This document shows, piece after piece, positions 42,163 to 50,728 of a stretch of 64,000 nt of DNA. A program made the position numbers and the translations under genes. Source of the DNA: Beutenbergia cavernae DSM 12333. GTDB taxonomy: Bacteria > Actinomycetota > Actinomycetes > Actinomycetales > Beutenbergiaceae. Under the pieces are notes generated by a model. The model searched no databases. It was not told where the DNA came from and worked only from the letters and a program-made list of their open reading frames with translations. Each line of letters opens with the position of its first letter. Within the stretch, counting starts at the first letter, position 1. Where the stretch lies: assembly GCF_000023105.1 (NCBI RefSeq), contig NC_012669.1, positions 1,674,001 through 1,738,000 on the forward strand, in the 5' to 3' direction.

Positions 42163-43064
42163 GTGAGGAGTGCGAGTTCTGTGAGATCGTCGACCGCGAC
42201 GATCCCGACGTCCGCGAGATATACCGGGACGAGAGCGTCGTTGCATTCTTCCCGACCGAACCCGCGGCCCTCGGCCACGTGCTCATCGTGCCGCGCCGCC
42301 ACGTGCCCGACATCTGGAGTCTCGAGCCCGACGAGGCGGCCGATCTCTCACGGGCCGCCCTTCTCCTGGCTGACGCAATCCGCGAGGCGGTGACGCCCGA
42401 GGGGCTTAGCGTCATCCAGTCCAACGGCGACACCGCGACACAGACCGTGCCGCACCTTCACATCCACCTCGTGCCGCGATGGAAGGACGACGCGATAGGC
42501 CCGATCTGGCCGGTGGGGACGGACTTCTCGGAGGTCTCGAAGGAGGCAGCGATGCTCGATGTCCGCGACGCAGCGGAGCGTCTACGATCCTTTACCGAGC
42601 TGCCGATCGCGCCGGAGGACCGGCGCAAGCACCTCGACTACATTCAGGCGGTGGTCACGAGGCAGTCGGCCGCGTCTTCGTCAGCGAAGGGATGGCTGCT
42701 GCCTATCGTGACCGCCACGTTCGGTTTCGCGATCACGCAACACACGTGGCCCCTCGCGGCGCTTGGCATGGTGGCAGTGGTGCTGTTCGCGTACCTCGAT
42801 GCCAACTACCTCCGGAGTGAGAAGCGGTTCCGTCGTCTGTACGACACAGTGGCACGGTCCACCCGCCGGGTCCCGCTGTTCACGCTCGACCCGGTCGATG
42901 CCGACGAGATCCTCGCGAACGACGCGCCCGCGATGTCGAAATGGAAGAAAGCGGTTCACACTTACCTACCCAAATGGTCGATTTGGGCCTCGTGGTCGAT
43001 CGCCCCGTTCTACATTGCATTGCTCCTGCTTGGCGTGGGGGTGCTGATCGCGTCAGCCTCATGA
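42159..43064 (+). CDS. HIT-domain protein fused to C-terminal membrane helices
   Basis: A 301-residue protein whose GTG start overlaps the TIR gene stop (GTGA), implying coupled translation. Residues 1-110 are a HIT domain of the HinT/Fhit type: CEFC (5-8), HVLIVPRRHV (40-49) and the catalytic triad H99-L-H101-I-H103 in PHLHIHLVPRW. After a linker come two membrane segments (about 178-193 and 197-213), a basic helix LDANYLRSEKRFRRLYD, a loop, and a third membrane segment (about 275-298). HIT enzymes bind and split nucleotide phosphate bonds. I infer that the HIT part senses or destroys the TIR-made nucleotide while the membrane part is the effector. Confidence 0.8.
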   Translation: MSEECEFCEIVDRDDPDVREIYRDESVVAFFPTEPAALGHVLIVPRRHVPDIWSLEPDEAADLSRAALLLADAIREAVTPEGLSVIQSNGDTATQTVPHLHIHLVPRWKDDAIGPIWPVGTDFSEVSKEAAMLDVRDAAERLRSFTELPIAPEDRRKHLDYIQAVVTRQSAASSSAKGWLLPIVTATFGFAITQHTWPLAALGMVAVVLFAYLDANYLRSEKRFRRLYDTVARSTRRVPLFTLDPVDADEILANDAPAMSKWKKAVHTYLPKWSIWASWSIAPFYIALLLLGVGVLIASAS

Positions 43065-43217
43065 GGGCTACGCCGTTCGTCCAATTCCGGAAGTAGTCGC
43101 CGGGGGCAGCCGATTGGGCGCCATCGCGACGAGCGCATTCGGATCGCTATGCCCCCCCGGTCTCATGTGCGGCGTGACTTCTGAGAGGATGAGGTACTTG
43201 TCGCCGCCTTCAGCATT

Positions 43218-43706
43218 CTACCGGGGGTCAAAGCGCCTGGCGAGCCAGCTCGAAACTTCGATTGCACAATCGGCCCACTTCAGCGCGTGACCAACCGTTA
43301 CGCGCTCACCGTCGCCGTGGGCAATCTTTGTTCGTGCCTTGACGAGTGCCCCGAGCTGATCGGCCCTCAGGGAGTCGGCTTCTCCAAGCCAGTCGGCTAG
43401 TTCATCGCCCCAGGTAGGGTCGAAGGTGCGTACAAAGTCCACGAGTTGCTGTGGCCGAGCGCCTTGGCCCGATCGGAGACCGGACGACACTCTCCGATGT
43501 GGTCGAGCAGGTGCCACGGCGCGGCAATGCTCGTCCGCAACATCGTCGCGGACCGCCTCAACTAGGCCAGCCGACCTCACTGCAAGGTACCTCGCGAGGT
43601 GAGTGGAGGTGCTTTCTCTCTCGTCGAGCGCACGGACAATTTCGCAAAGTTCCTTAAACTCGAGTAGCCGCTGGGTTACTCCCACGGGGGGCCAGTGGGG
43701 AGTCAC
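43218..43706 (-). CDS. HEPN-domain protein (RiboL-PSP/MAE_28990-like)
   Basis: A 162-residue mostly alpha-helical protein starting at GTG 43706, nine bases after the DUF262 gene's end. It carries the HEPN ribonuclease motif Rx4H as Arg125 to His130 in KARTKIAHG, preceded by LVDFVRTFDPTWGDELADWL, a pattern I know from RiboL-PSP-type HEPN proteins. HEPN proteins of this kind are RNases or inactive partners in toxin-antitoxin and phage-defence systems. With the DUF262 gene it forms a two-gene unit. Base composition is less GC-rich than the chromosome around it. Confidence 0.66.
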   Translation of the reverse strand: MTPHWPPVGVTQRLLEFKELCEIVRALDERESTSTHLARYLAVRSAGLVEAVRDDVADEHCRAVAPARPHRRVSSGLRSGQGARPQQLVDFVRTFDPTWGDELADWLGEADSLRADQLGALVKARTKIAHGDGERVTVGHALKWADCAIEVSSWLARRFDPR

Positions 43707-43714
43707 GGTCCGTC

Positions 43715-44848
43715 CTAGGACGCGAATGCTGCCGCAGCGAGACTGAGGCGGTCTCGCACGGCATCGTTGTCAGCGGTCGAGCGTGTCGTAACTCGCGCGA
43801 ACTCGTCACTCCCTTTGAGGGCTGAGATTGCGGAAGCGACCGCAGCGGGCTCGCGACCCTGAGCGAGCTTACGCATTAGGCCCACAATAATCGCTTCGGC
43901 TTGGGCTGCGTTCACCTGGCCGACCTCCCCGCGGCGCAGGGCGCCGCGTCCCGCGTCTCTCTCCAGGATGACCGTTGCGCGCCGGAAAAGATCGGCAGCG
44001 TCGTTTGGCAACTCTCTTGCATTGCGGTAGGCGGCGCTGAAGTTGTTCAGGAAAGACTTGAGCGGTCGGGCGTATTCAGGCGCATGCAGATACAGGGCGG
44101 CGATCCGCATGACGAGCTCGTGGTCGCGAATCCGCTTGTTTGGCGGCCCGAAAAGCGCCCGCCAGGCCGGGAAGCTATTGAGCTCTTCGACCAATACCAT
44201 GAGCGGTCCCGCGAAAAGTGCGACGCGGATCTCGTGGGGGGTAAGTTGGGTACCTCCGGAGTTCAGGCGCTCAAAGATTCGATAGATGGCATCGTTGACC
44301 TCCGTAGAGCCGTCGGTTGACACGATCGTCGCTTGCATGAACGAATCGTCGAGTGCCAATTTAGATGCTTCGCCTAGTGTCTTGTAAGTCCGCCCGCGGA
44401 AATCGGCGCTGACGTTCTCCAGGGCGAACGGACGGGCATTGTGTGTGCCTGCGTAGAAGCGTCGCAGTGTCTCTAGGCGCTGCTGGCCGTCGAGAACGAG
44501 CATGACGTTGTCGGTTTGCTTCACAAGGAAGATCCCTGGGACGGGATACCCGAGGAGCAGGGATTCGATGAAGCGGTCCATCTGTCCTTTCGTCCAGACG
44601 AATCCTCGCTGGAAGCCAGCGGTCGCATTCGCGGGGTCGTCGACTCCGAATTGAGGAACTCTCATACTTCCGCGCTCCAGGCGCTTTACGAGTCCGTCAA
44701 CGGGATAGTCCTGAGTGCTGTAGGTGACCGCGGGCGGTGCTTCGTCGCCGTCCACGAGGTCCTCGAGCTCGAAGTCGCTCAGAGTGCGGTCCAGCAGGTC
44801 AGCGGAACGCTCGCCCGATTCCGGTGAGTCGTCTGCGTCGCTGGTCAT
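43715..44848 (-). CDS. DUF262 (GmrS-N/ParB-like) domain protein
   Basis: A 377-residue protein from ATG 44848; no strong ribosome binding site is seen. The DUF262 core carries GFVWTKGQMDRFIESLLLG then YPVPGIFL, the signature Asp120-Gly-Gln-Gln-Arg124 (VLDGQQRLETL), and FERLNSGGTQLTPHEIR. The domain is related to ParB/Srx nucleotide-binding folds and is the N-terminal part of GmrSD modification-dependent nucleases; here it stands without the DUF1524 HNH nuclease domain. The adjacent HEPN protein may supply nuclease activity. Codon use is more AT-tolerant than in flanking genes, suggesting transfer. Confidence 0.83.
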   Translation of the reverse strand: MTSDADDSPESGERSADLLDRTLSDFELEDLVDGDEAPPAVTYSTQDYPVDGLVKRLERGSMRVPQFGVDDPANATAGFQRGFVWTKGQMDRFIESLLLGYPVPGIFLVKQTDNVMLVLDGQQRLETLRRFYAGTHNARPFALENVSADFRGRTYKTLGEASKLALDDSFMQATIVSTDGSTEVNDAIYRIFERLNSGGTQLTPHEIRVALFAGPLMVLVEELNSFPAWRALFGPPNKRIRDHELVMRIAALYLHAPEYARPLKSFLNNFSAAYRNARELPNDAADLFRRATVILERDAGRGALRRGEVGQVNAAQAEAIIVGLMRKLAQGREPAAVASAISALKGSDEFARVTTRSTADNDAVRDRLSLAAAAFAS

Positions 44849-45266
44849 GTCGGCGAACGTACCGCAAGAGGCTGGCTTGTGGCGGCTCAAGACGAGACGC
44901 GCGTGCGGGCGACGGGCTTGCACGGCCGAAGTCCTCGAGGGGCCCGCGGCTGTGGATCGGGTGGGGGCCGATGTGTCACAGCTGTCGACCTGGGTCTGGC
45001 GTGCAACGGGCGTGCAGCGAGGACCCCTTCGCGGCTCCAGGACTTTGCCCGGGCAAGCTCGGAGAGCCGCGCCGCCGGTCAGGAGTTGTCCCGGCCAACG
45101 AATCACTGACCTGAGCGCCGGCGCGCTCGCTAGGCCCGGCGTCCGACCGTTGACGGAGACGCAACGCAGGGTAGGATTCGACGCGATGCGGCTTAAGTAT
45201 CCAATATGTGGATGCGACGCCCAGCGCGACGCAGGGCGATCGGGGACTTCGCGAAGGGGCGACACC
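44849..45266. other. Intergenic region with promoter for the beta-helix gene
   Basis: No gene seen. TTGACG (45150-45155) and TAGGAT (45172-45177), 16 bp apart, form a good rightward promoter. Downstream an AT-rich patch holds ATCC-N7-GGAT arms (around 45198-45215), a possible operator in the leader. The left half is high-GC sequence with no recognised structure and probably contains the defence island's right edge. Confidence 0.45.
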
Positions 45267-47018
45267 ATGACCACATCGATGACGCGACGGACAGTGCTGC
45301 GTGGAGGCGTCGCCGTCGGCCTGGCCGCAGGGGCCGCGGCAGCCACAGCCGGCACGGCGGGCGCGGATGCGGGAAGGGCCAGCGGGCACGGCCGTCCGCG
45401 AGCCTTCCCGGTCGCCCGCTACGGCGCCCGCCCCGACGACGGCCGCGACGACACCCACGCCATCCAGCGCGCCATCGACGCCGCCACCGCCCATCGCGGC
45501 CCCAGCGTCGTCGCCTTCGAACGCGGCACGTACACCCTCACGGCCACCGAGTTCGAGGTCCTGAAGGTCACCGGCGCCAGCAACCTCACGATCCGCGGCG
45601 CCACGGACCGCCGTGGCCGCCCCGCCACGACCCTCGAGGTCAACCTCCCGCTGCAGAACAAGCCGCCGAACGGCGTCCACCTGTCGCTGCTGTCGTGCAC
45701 GGACACCACGGTTGAGAGCCTCGTGCTCGACTACAATCCGCGCTTCGGCACCTCCGGCGTCATCGTGAGCGTGGACACGGCCAACGACGCCGTCGAGGTC
45801 GACGTCTTCGACGGCCTCCCGCACTTCGACGGCATGCGCTGCTACTCCGCCAACAGCTGGGACATCGCCACAGGGCGGATGCACCACGTGCCGGCCCTCA
45901 CGATCGGCACCGGCGAGAGCACGTTCACCAACACGTGGACCGCCGTCCCCGGCGGTGAGGGTCGCCGCTACCGCATCGCCGGCTTCGGGTTCACGCCGTA
46001 CGTGAGCGTGGGCGACGGCATGAACTGGCACTTCGGCATCGACGGCCCCAAGAACCTCCAGATCATCGACTGCGTCGACACCCGCGTCGAGAACGTCGAC
46101 TTCCCCAACGCCATCGGCATGTGCTGCCTCGCCGGCTACAACACCAATCTCACGCTCCGCCACATCCGCATCGCGCCGACCAACGGCGCCCTCGCCGTCG
46201 GCCCCCGCGACGGATTCCACCTCTCCAACAGCCGCGGCACGCTCGTCGTCGACGACTTCGACGCCAAGGGCGTCCGCTGGGACCCGCTCGTGCTGCGCTC
46301 CACGCTCGGCGAGATCACAGCCGTCGACGGCGCCCGCCGCGTGAGCGTGCTGTACCCCGCCGGCGCGGTGCCGATGCCGTACGAACCCGGCGACGTCGTC
46401 ACGTTCTGGTCCGGGGACGAACCCGCGGAGCGCACGGTCGCGAGCGTCGACCGCGACGACGCCGGCACCACCGTCACGCTCGACCTGGACGGCGACGTGC
46501 CGGCGAGAGCGGTGGTCGGGTCGACGCTCACGTGCAGCGCCCACGAGTGGACGACGGCGACCATCCGCAACTCGACGTTCACGGACAACTTCGGCACACC
46601 GCTCGTCATCATGAACCCGCACGTGACGATCGAGGACTGCACGTTCGTCGACAACGCCTACCAGGTGATCGGCCTCGGGACGACGAGCTCGGGCTCCGGC
46701 CCGTTCGCCCGCGACATCACCATCCGCGACAACACGTTCCGCAGCTCGGGCTGGATCAAGAAGTACCCGAAGCACCTCGCCAGCGGCGCCATCACCACGC
46801 TCTGCAACAACGGTCGGTTCGACCTCGAGGCGTACAACTCCGACATCACGATCACCGACAACGTCTTCGAGGACATGGCGGAAGAGCCGTTCCAGGCGGC
46901 GGTCGAGGTGCGGCACGCGCGGCGCGTCCACATCGCCGGGAACACGTACCGGAACGTGAGCCAGCGCGTCGTCGTCGACCCGGCCACCACCGGCGAGATC
47001 ACCAATGAGGACGGCTGA
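45267..47018 (+). CDS. Tat-exported right-handed parallel beta-helix protein (polysaccharide-active enzyme)
   Basis: A 583-residue protein with a twin-arginine signal (RRTVLRGGVAVG, cut after about residue 33). A start typical of pectate lyase/GH28-type beta-helices follows: FPVARYGARPDDGRDDTHAI. Repeating coils with Asn/Thr/Ile ladders (LTIRGAT, ITIRDNTFRSSG, ITITDNVFEDM, VHIAGNTYRNV) run to the end. A two-part split by a small beta domain near residues 345-415 resembles GH110 alpha-1,3-galactosidases, but I cannot fix the family. It probably works on polysaccharide or glycan outside the cell. ATG 45267 is used; ATG 45279 is also possible. Confidence 0.75.
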   Translation: MTTSMTRRTVLRGGVAVGLAAGAAAATAGTAGADAGRASGHGRPRAFPVARYGARPDDGRDDTHAIQRAIDAATAHRGPSVVAFERGTYTLTATEFEVLKVTGASNLTIRGATDRRGRPATTLEVNLPLQNKPPNGVHLSLLSCTDTTVESLVLDYNPRFGTSGVIVSVDTANDAVEVDVFDGLPHFDGMRCYSANSWDIATGRMHHVPALTIGTGESTFTNTWTAVPGGEGRRYRIAGFGFTPYVSVGDGMNWHFGIDGPKNLQIIDCVDTRVENVDFPNAIGMCCLAGYNTNLTLRHIRIAPTNGALAVGPRDGFHLSNSRGTLVVDDFDAKGVRWDPLVLRSTLGEITAVDGARRVSVLYPAGAVPMPYEPGDVVTFWSGDEPAERTVASVDRDDAGTTVTLDLDGDVPARAVVGSTLTCSAHEWTTATIRNSTFTDNFGTPLVIMNPHVTIEDCTFVDNAYQVIGLGTTSSGSGPFARDITIRDNTFRSSGWIKKYPKHLASGAITTLCNNGRFDLEAYNSDITITDNVFEDMAEEPFQAAVEVRHARRVHIAGNTYRNVSQRVVVDPATTGEITNEDG

Positions 47019-47038
47019 GGCCGCGGGCGGCGGGCACC

Positions 47039-47083
47039 CGGGCGACGGCGCCTGTCGGGAGACCGGTGCGCCGGCATCGCCCG
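47039..47083. terminator. Bidirectional hairpin between convergent genes
   Basis: Arms at 47039-47051 and 47068-47083 pair over 13 bp with one 3-nt bulge, in the 75-bp gap between the convergent beta-helix and PhoD genes. No T-run is present, as is common in actinobacterial terminators. Confidence 0.5.
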
Positions 47084-47093
47084 ACCCGACCCC

Positions 47094-48731
47094 TCAGTAG
47101 GGCAACGCGCCGATCGCACCGCGTGTGACGCGAAGCTTCTTGCGCGACGTCGCGACCGAGGTCGACTGCCAGACGTTGGTCGCGGTGATGTAGTTCGTGT
47201 AGAAGTAGTCGGGCCCGGCGGCGCACCGCAGGTAGCCCTTGTAGGGCTGGCACTTCGCATAGCCGGAGCCGTCGTCCTCGTTGGGGCTGGCGGGGATGCC
47301 GATGTAGCTCAGCAGGGTCGGGTTGCCCGCACGTCGGTCCGGCCATGACGTCCTCCCCGTTCCACCCGACGCCGTGCCGTAGCTGGACATGGACGGAACG
47401 GAGAACTCCGTGGCCACGTGATCCTGTTCGGGGACGTCCTGGTCCCGCGCCACGCGCGAGGCATAGCCGCAGTGGACGTCCCCGGCGAGGAACACGGGGC
47501 TGAAGTCAGGATCGGAGGCGCGCCGCGCGGCGATGGCATCGGTGACGAGTCCGCGTTCGGCATAGGTGTTCCACGTTCCGGCAACCCTCGGGTCGGTGGC
47601 GGAGATCCGATAGCTCGTGATCGGGCTGACGACCCCGAGCGCGGTCCAGGTTGCGGAGGCTGTCGCGATCCTGTTGAGCACGCGGTTCCGCTGCGCCACT
47701 CCGAAGAGCGTCGGCGTCGCGTGGTCGAACCGCGTGCGGTACTGACGCATGTCGGGGACGATCAGGTCCAGGTGCCGTCCCCAGCGGATGTCGGTGCGCT
47801 CCACCTCCGCGACCAACCGCGTCGTTCCAGGTTCCACGACCGGGCGCGCCGACCGGGTGGGCATGTTCTCCCAGAGGGCACGGAGCGCGTTGTTCCAGCG
47901 GTCGATCACCCCCTGCGTGCGGTCCGCGACCTCGCCGCCGTGGACGTCATTGATGAACTCATGGTCGTCGGGCACGTAGAACATGGGCTGCGTCCGACGG
48001 ACCCGCTGGATGTTGTCGCGCTCGAGGTAGGCGCCCCAGCGCCTGCGGTAGTCGGTGATCGATCGGCACGCGTCAGTCGTCGGGTCGCCCGGGATCTCAG
48101 CCGGGATCGTGTTGGCGTGGCTGCTTTCGTAGATGTAGTCGCCGAGGTGGAGGACGAAGTCCATCGGGTTCTGCTCGAGGTGCGTGTACCCCGGCCAGTA
48201 GCTCGTCCCCGTGAGTTCCGTCGCGTAGGACTGGCAGCTGATGACGGCGAAGCTGGCGATGACGTCCGCATCGGGTGCGGGACGGGTTCGCGTGGTCCCG
48301 ACCCAGGTCTCAAAGCCGTCGACGGCGAACCGAAAGTAGTAGGTGGTCCCCGCCTGGAGGGGCCCACCGCCGGGCGCGGTCTTCACATCCACGTGCGCCG
48401 ACCAGCAGTCCGTCGCGGTGACAGTGACGTCGCCGTCGTAGAGGCTCGTCGCGTCACTCGTGGCACCCTCGTGCGTCGTCGCGACCCGCCAGTGGACGGA
48501 GATGGACGACGGCGCCCCCGCCATCCCGAAGTCCGTCGCGGTGGGCTCGGGCGCGAGCCTTGTCCAGAGGATCACGGAGTCCTCGGTCGGGTCGCCGGAG
48601 GCTGAGCCAAGCTGAAACGGGTTGCTTGCGAATGTGACGGCAGCTGCGGGCGCGGCGGCCGCGAAGTCGGTGACAGCGGCGCCGGCCGCCGCTCCAGCGG
48701 CAGCCAGAAAGCTTCGACGGGATACGGACAT
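47094..48731 (-). CDS. phoD: Alkaline phosphatase D (PhoD-like) phosphodiesterase/phosphatase
   Basis: A 545-residue exported protein starting at ATG 48731 with GGGAG upstream. The Tat signal SRRSFLAAAG is typical of PhoD. An N-terminal fibronectin-like domain (FQLGSASGDPTEDSVILWTRL) leads into the metallophosphatase core: SCQSY, LHLGDYIYE, PDDHEF and AGDVHCGY. PhoD enzymes use Ca/Fe to split phosphomonoesters or diesters such as teichoic acids outside the cell. The C-terminal part has a Cys pair (AKCQPYKGYLRC). Phosphate released here may feed the glycerol-phosphate importers downstream, an inference only. Confidence 0.9.
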   Translation of the reverse strand: MSVSRRSFLAAAGAAAGAAVTDFAAAAPAAAVTFASNPFQLGSASGDPTEDSVILWTRLAPEPTATDFGMAGAPSSISVHWRVATTHEGATSDATSLYDGDVTVTATDCWSAHVDVKTAPGGGPLQAGTTYYFRFAVDGFETWVGTTRTRPAPDADVIASFAVISCQSYATELTGTSYWPGYTHLEQNPMDFVLHLGDYIYESSHANTIPAEIPGDPTTDACRSITDYRRRWGAYLERDNIQRVRRTQPMFYVPDDHEFINDVHGGEVADRTQGVIDRWNNALRALWENMPTRSARPVVEPGTTRLVAEVERTDIRWGRHLDLIVPDMRQYRTRFDHATPTLFGVAQRNRVLNRIATASATWTALGVVSPITSYRISATDPRVAGTWNTYAERGLVTDAIAARRASDPDFSPVFLAGDVHCGYASRVARDQDVPEQDHVATEFSVPSMSSYGTASGGTGRTSWPDRRAGNPTLLSYIGIPASPNEDDGSGYAKCQPYKGYLRCAAGPDYFYTNYITATNVWQSTSVATSRKKLRVTRGAIGALPY

Positions 48732-49363
48732 GGGTGAGCTCCCTTGCGAGGTGGGGGTCATCGAGGACCGAGCCGGAGCGACATCACGTCGGAGCACGGC
48801 AGGAGATGGCACTGCCTGGCTCATCGACGTTCCTCGCAGGTGGGTCGGCGTAGGACGGTCGCATAGCCGAGCCAGTGCATCGCGGTCGCCTTTCCCGACG
48901 GCCCGAGGTTGACGCGGCGGGAGGCGATCCTTGCGACTCGACGCCGAGCATGGTGGCGACGCTACGGGCGGTGCCAGAGGCTGGGGAAGGCACGATCCGA
49001 CGGAGCCACCTGGACGATTCGATGGTGGCTCACCCCGGTGGCCTTGCGATCCCACCGCATGGGTCACCCCGCGACGGGTCCAGGACCACGCTTGCCCCCG
49101 GGTGCGCGACGGCGGCGTCAAAGCGCGTTGGATGGCGGCTCTGTCGTCGACGCCGAGCCGGCCGCGGCTGGGCCGCTTGCCTGACCTCCGCCGGTGGGGG
49201 CGACCACCCCGAGACGCAGCGGACGATACGACCAGATCGACCACGCTCCCGGAGAACACGGTTCTTCCGTCGACGAAACGACCAGATCGACCACGTTCTC
49301 GGAGCACAACTCCTCCGGAGACGGAACGACCTCCACGACCAGCGTCGGCGTGCGCCTAGGAGG
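48732..49363. other. Long intergenic region with tandem repeats at its right end
   Basis: About 630 bp with no convincing gene on either strand. The left part would hold the PhoD promoter; no clear boxes were identified. The right third holds the roughly 50-bp tandem repeats described at 49224-49346. Confidence 0.5.
49224..49346 (+). repeat. Tandem repeats of about 50-bp period, related to copy at 11063
   Basis: Two clear units (49224-49259 and 49274-49309, period 50) share ACGACCAGATCGACCACG followed by a near palindrome around CGGAG; a third degenerate unit starts near 49321 (GGAACGACCTCCACGACC). The same element occurs inverted at 11063-11100. All copies are intergenic at 3' ends of genes. 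This looks like a dispersed repeat family of the genome. Confidence 0.6.
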
Positions 49364-50728
49364 TCAGCCCGCGACCCCGGGCCACGGGCGCTGCCCCCAG
49401 AACCCGCCCGGCGCGAACAGCTCGTCGACGCACGACGACAGCAGCCCCGCCTCCAGCAGCAGGTCCAGCAGCGTGTACCGGCTCCGGATCGTCAGCGCCC
49501 GCCAGTACGTCGTCCGGAAGCGGTCTAGGTCCAGCCCGATCTGCGCCGGGTGCGTCACGGCTCCCACCGTGGCAAGCCGCGACTCGATGTCCGCCGCCGG
49601 CAACAGCTGCGCACGCAGCAGCGGCGCCAGTGTCGGCCACAGCGACACCATGTCCGTGAGCCGCGACCGCAGCGCCGAGGCCGGGACGTACTTCGCCTCG
49701 CTCTGCGCCAGCGCCGCGACCTCCACCTCCGGTGGCAGCCCGGCCCCGCGGATCCGGGACGCCATCTGCTCCCACGTGGGCCACGCGGCCACGGCGGCGT
49801 CGACGTCGAGCGCACCGAGGTCACGCCGCAGCACCACCTCGTACAGCGCGCACATCGCGATCGTGCCTAGACCCACCTTCATCCCGTGCGACAGCGGCGG
49901 CTCGGCGTCGCGCCCCAGCCCCTCCATCTCCCACAGGTGCGAGAACTGGTGACCGGCGCCGGACGCCGGGCGCGAGGACTGGTGCGCCTGCATCGCGAGC
50001 CCCGACATGAGCAGCCCCTCGGCGAGGCGGCCGACGGCGGCGAGGTCCCCGGCGGCGAGCCCCGCCGGGTCCGCCAGCGACGCCCGCAGGGGGCCCTGGA
50101 CCAGGTCCCACACGCCGCGGTCGATGGGCTCGACGCCGAGCGCGTCGGCGATCATCCAGTCCGCCCCGGCCGGGACCTTCTCGATGAGGTCGCCGAGCCC
50201 GGTCGCGGTGAGGCGCTGCGGCGCGTCGGCCATGACCGACACGTCGGCGACGACGGCGGCCGGCGCCGGGCAGTACTGCGTGATCTTGAACCCGTCCTTC
50301 GTGATGGACGCGCCGTACGCGGCGTACCCGTCCATCGATGCCGCCGTCCCGACCACGAGGTACTCGCGCCCCAGCTCGCCTGACGCCAGCTTCACCAGGT
50401 CGTTGAGCGTGCCGGACCCGACCACGACCGGCACGGCGTCGCTGCCCCGCAGGTGCTCCCGGATCAGCGACACGTTCTCGTACGACGCGTACACGGTGGG
50501 CGTCGCCGGCAGCACCAGCGGCGGCGCGAGCGACACGCCGGCCGCGCGCAACGACGCCGACACCTCCTCGCCAGCCACCGCCCACGTCGTGCCGTCCGCC
50601 ACCAGCTGGGCGGAGGAGTCCCCGAACGTCTCCGTGAACACGGCGCCGGTGCGCGACAGCACCCCCACCCCGGCCTCGAGCGCGCGCGTGTCCGACGCCC
50701 CCGCGAGCGCCGTGGCCAGCACAGTCAT
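49364..50728 (-). CDS. Iron-containing-alcohol-dehydrogenase fold, glycerol-1-phosphate dehydrogenase (AraM/EgsA) family
   Basis: A 454-residue protein; ATG 50728 overlaps the HAD gene stop (ATGA). The NAD-binding VVGSGTLNDLVKLAS and substrate/metal region VVGTAASMDGYAAYGASITKD match AraM/G1P dehydrogenases, as does the metal-binding His in GAGHQFSHLWEME. Family members reduce dihydroxyacetone phosphate to glycerol-1-phosphate or oxidise related polyol phosphates. Next to RpiB and a HAD phosphatase, and divergent from a Ugp-like importer, it probably handles a small polyol phosphate. Confidence 0.85.
   Translation of the reverse strand: MTVLATALAGASDTRALEAGVGVLSRTGAVFTETFGDSSAQLVADGTTWAVAGEEVSASLRAAGVSLAPPLVLPATPTVYASYENVSLIREHLRGSDAVPVVVGSGTLNDLVKLASGELGREYLVVGTAASMDGYAAYGASITKDGFKITQYCPAPAAVVADVSVMADAPQRLTATGLGDLIEKVPAGADWMIADALGVEPIDRGVWDLVQGPLRASLADPAGLAAGDLAAVGRLAEGLLMSGLAMQAHQSSRPASGAGHQFSHLWEMEGLGRDAEPPLSHGMKVGLGTIAMCALYEVVLRRDLGALDVDAAVAAWPTWEQMASRIRGAGLPPEVEVAALAQSEAKYVPASALRSRLTDMVSLWPTLAPLLRAQLLPAADIESRLATVGAVTHPAQIGLDLDRFRTTYWRALTIRSRYTLLDLLLEAGLLSSCVDELFAPGGFWGQRPWPGVAG

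Noticed and set aside
32379-45266. Prophage or integrative element explanation for the defence island
   Set aside because: No integrase, transposase, phage structural gene, tRNA or attachment repeats were found; transfer is inferred only from composition and the GH2 remnant.
44849-45355. Upstream extension of the DUF262 frame to GTG/ATG codons near 45355
   Set aside because: The added residues are low-complexity and cross the promoter of the divergent beta-helix gene; the DUF262 start at 44848 gives normal family length.
49224-49346. CRISPR array
   Set aside because: Only two to three imperfect units, repeats drift, spacers are about 14 bp and no cas genes are near.
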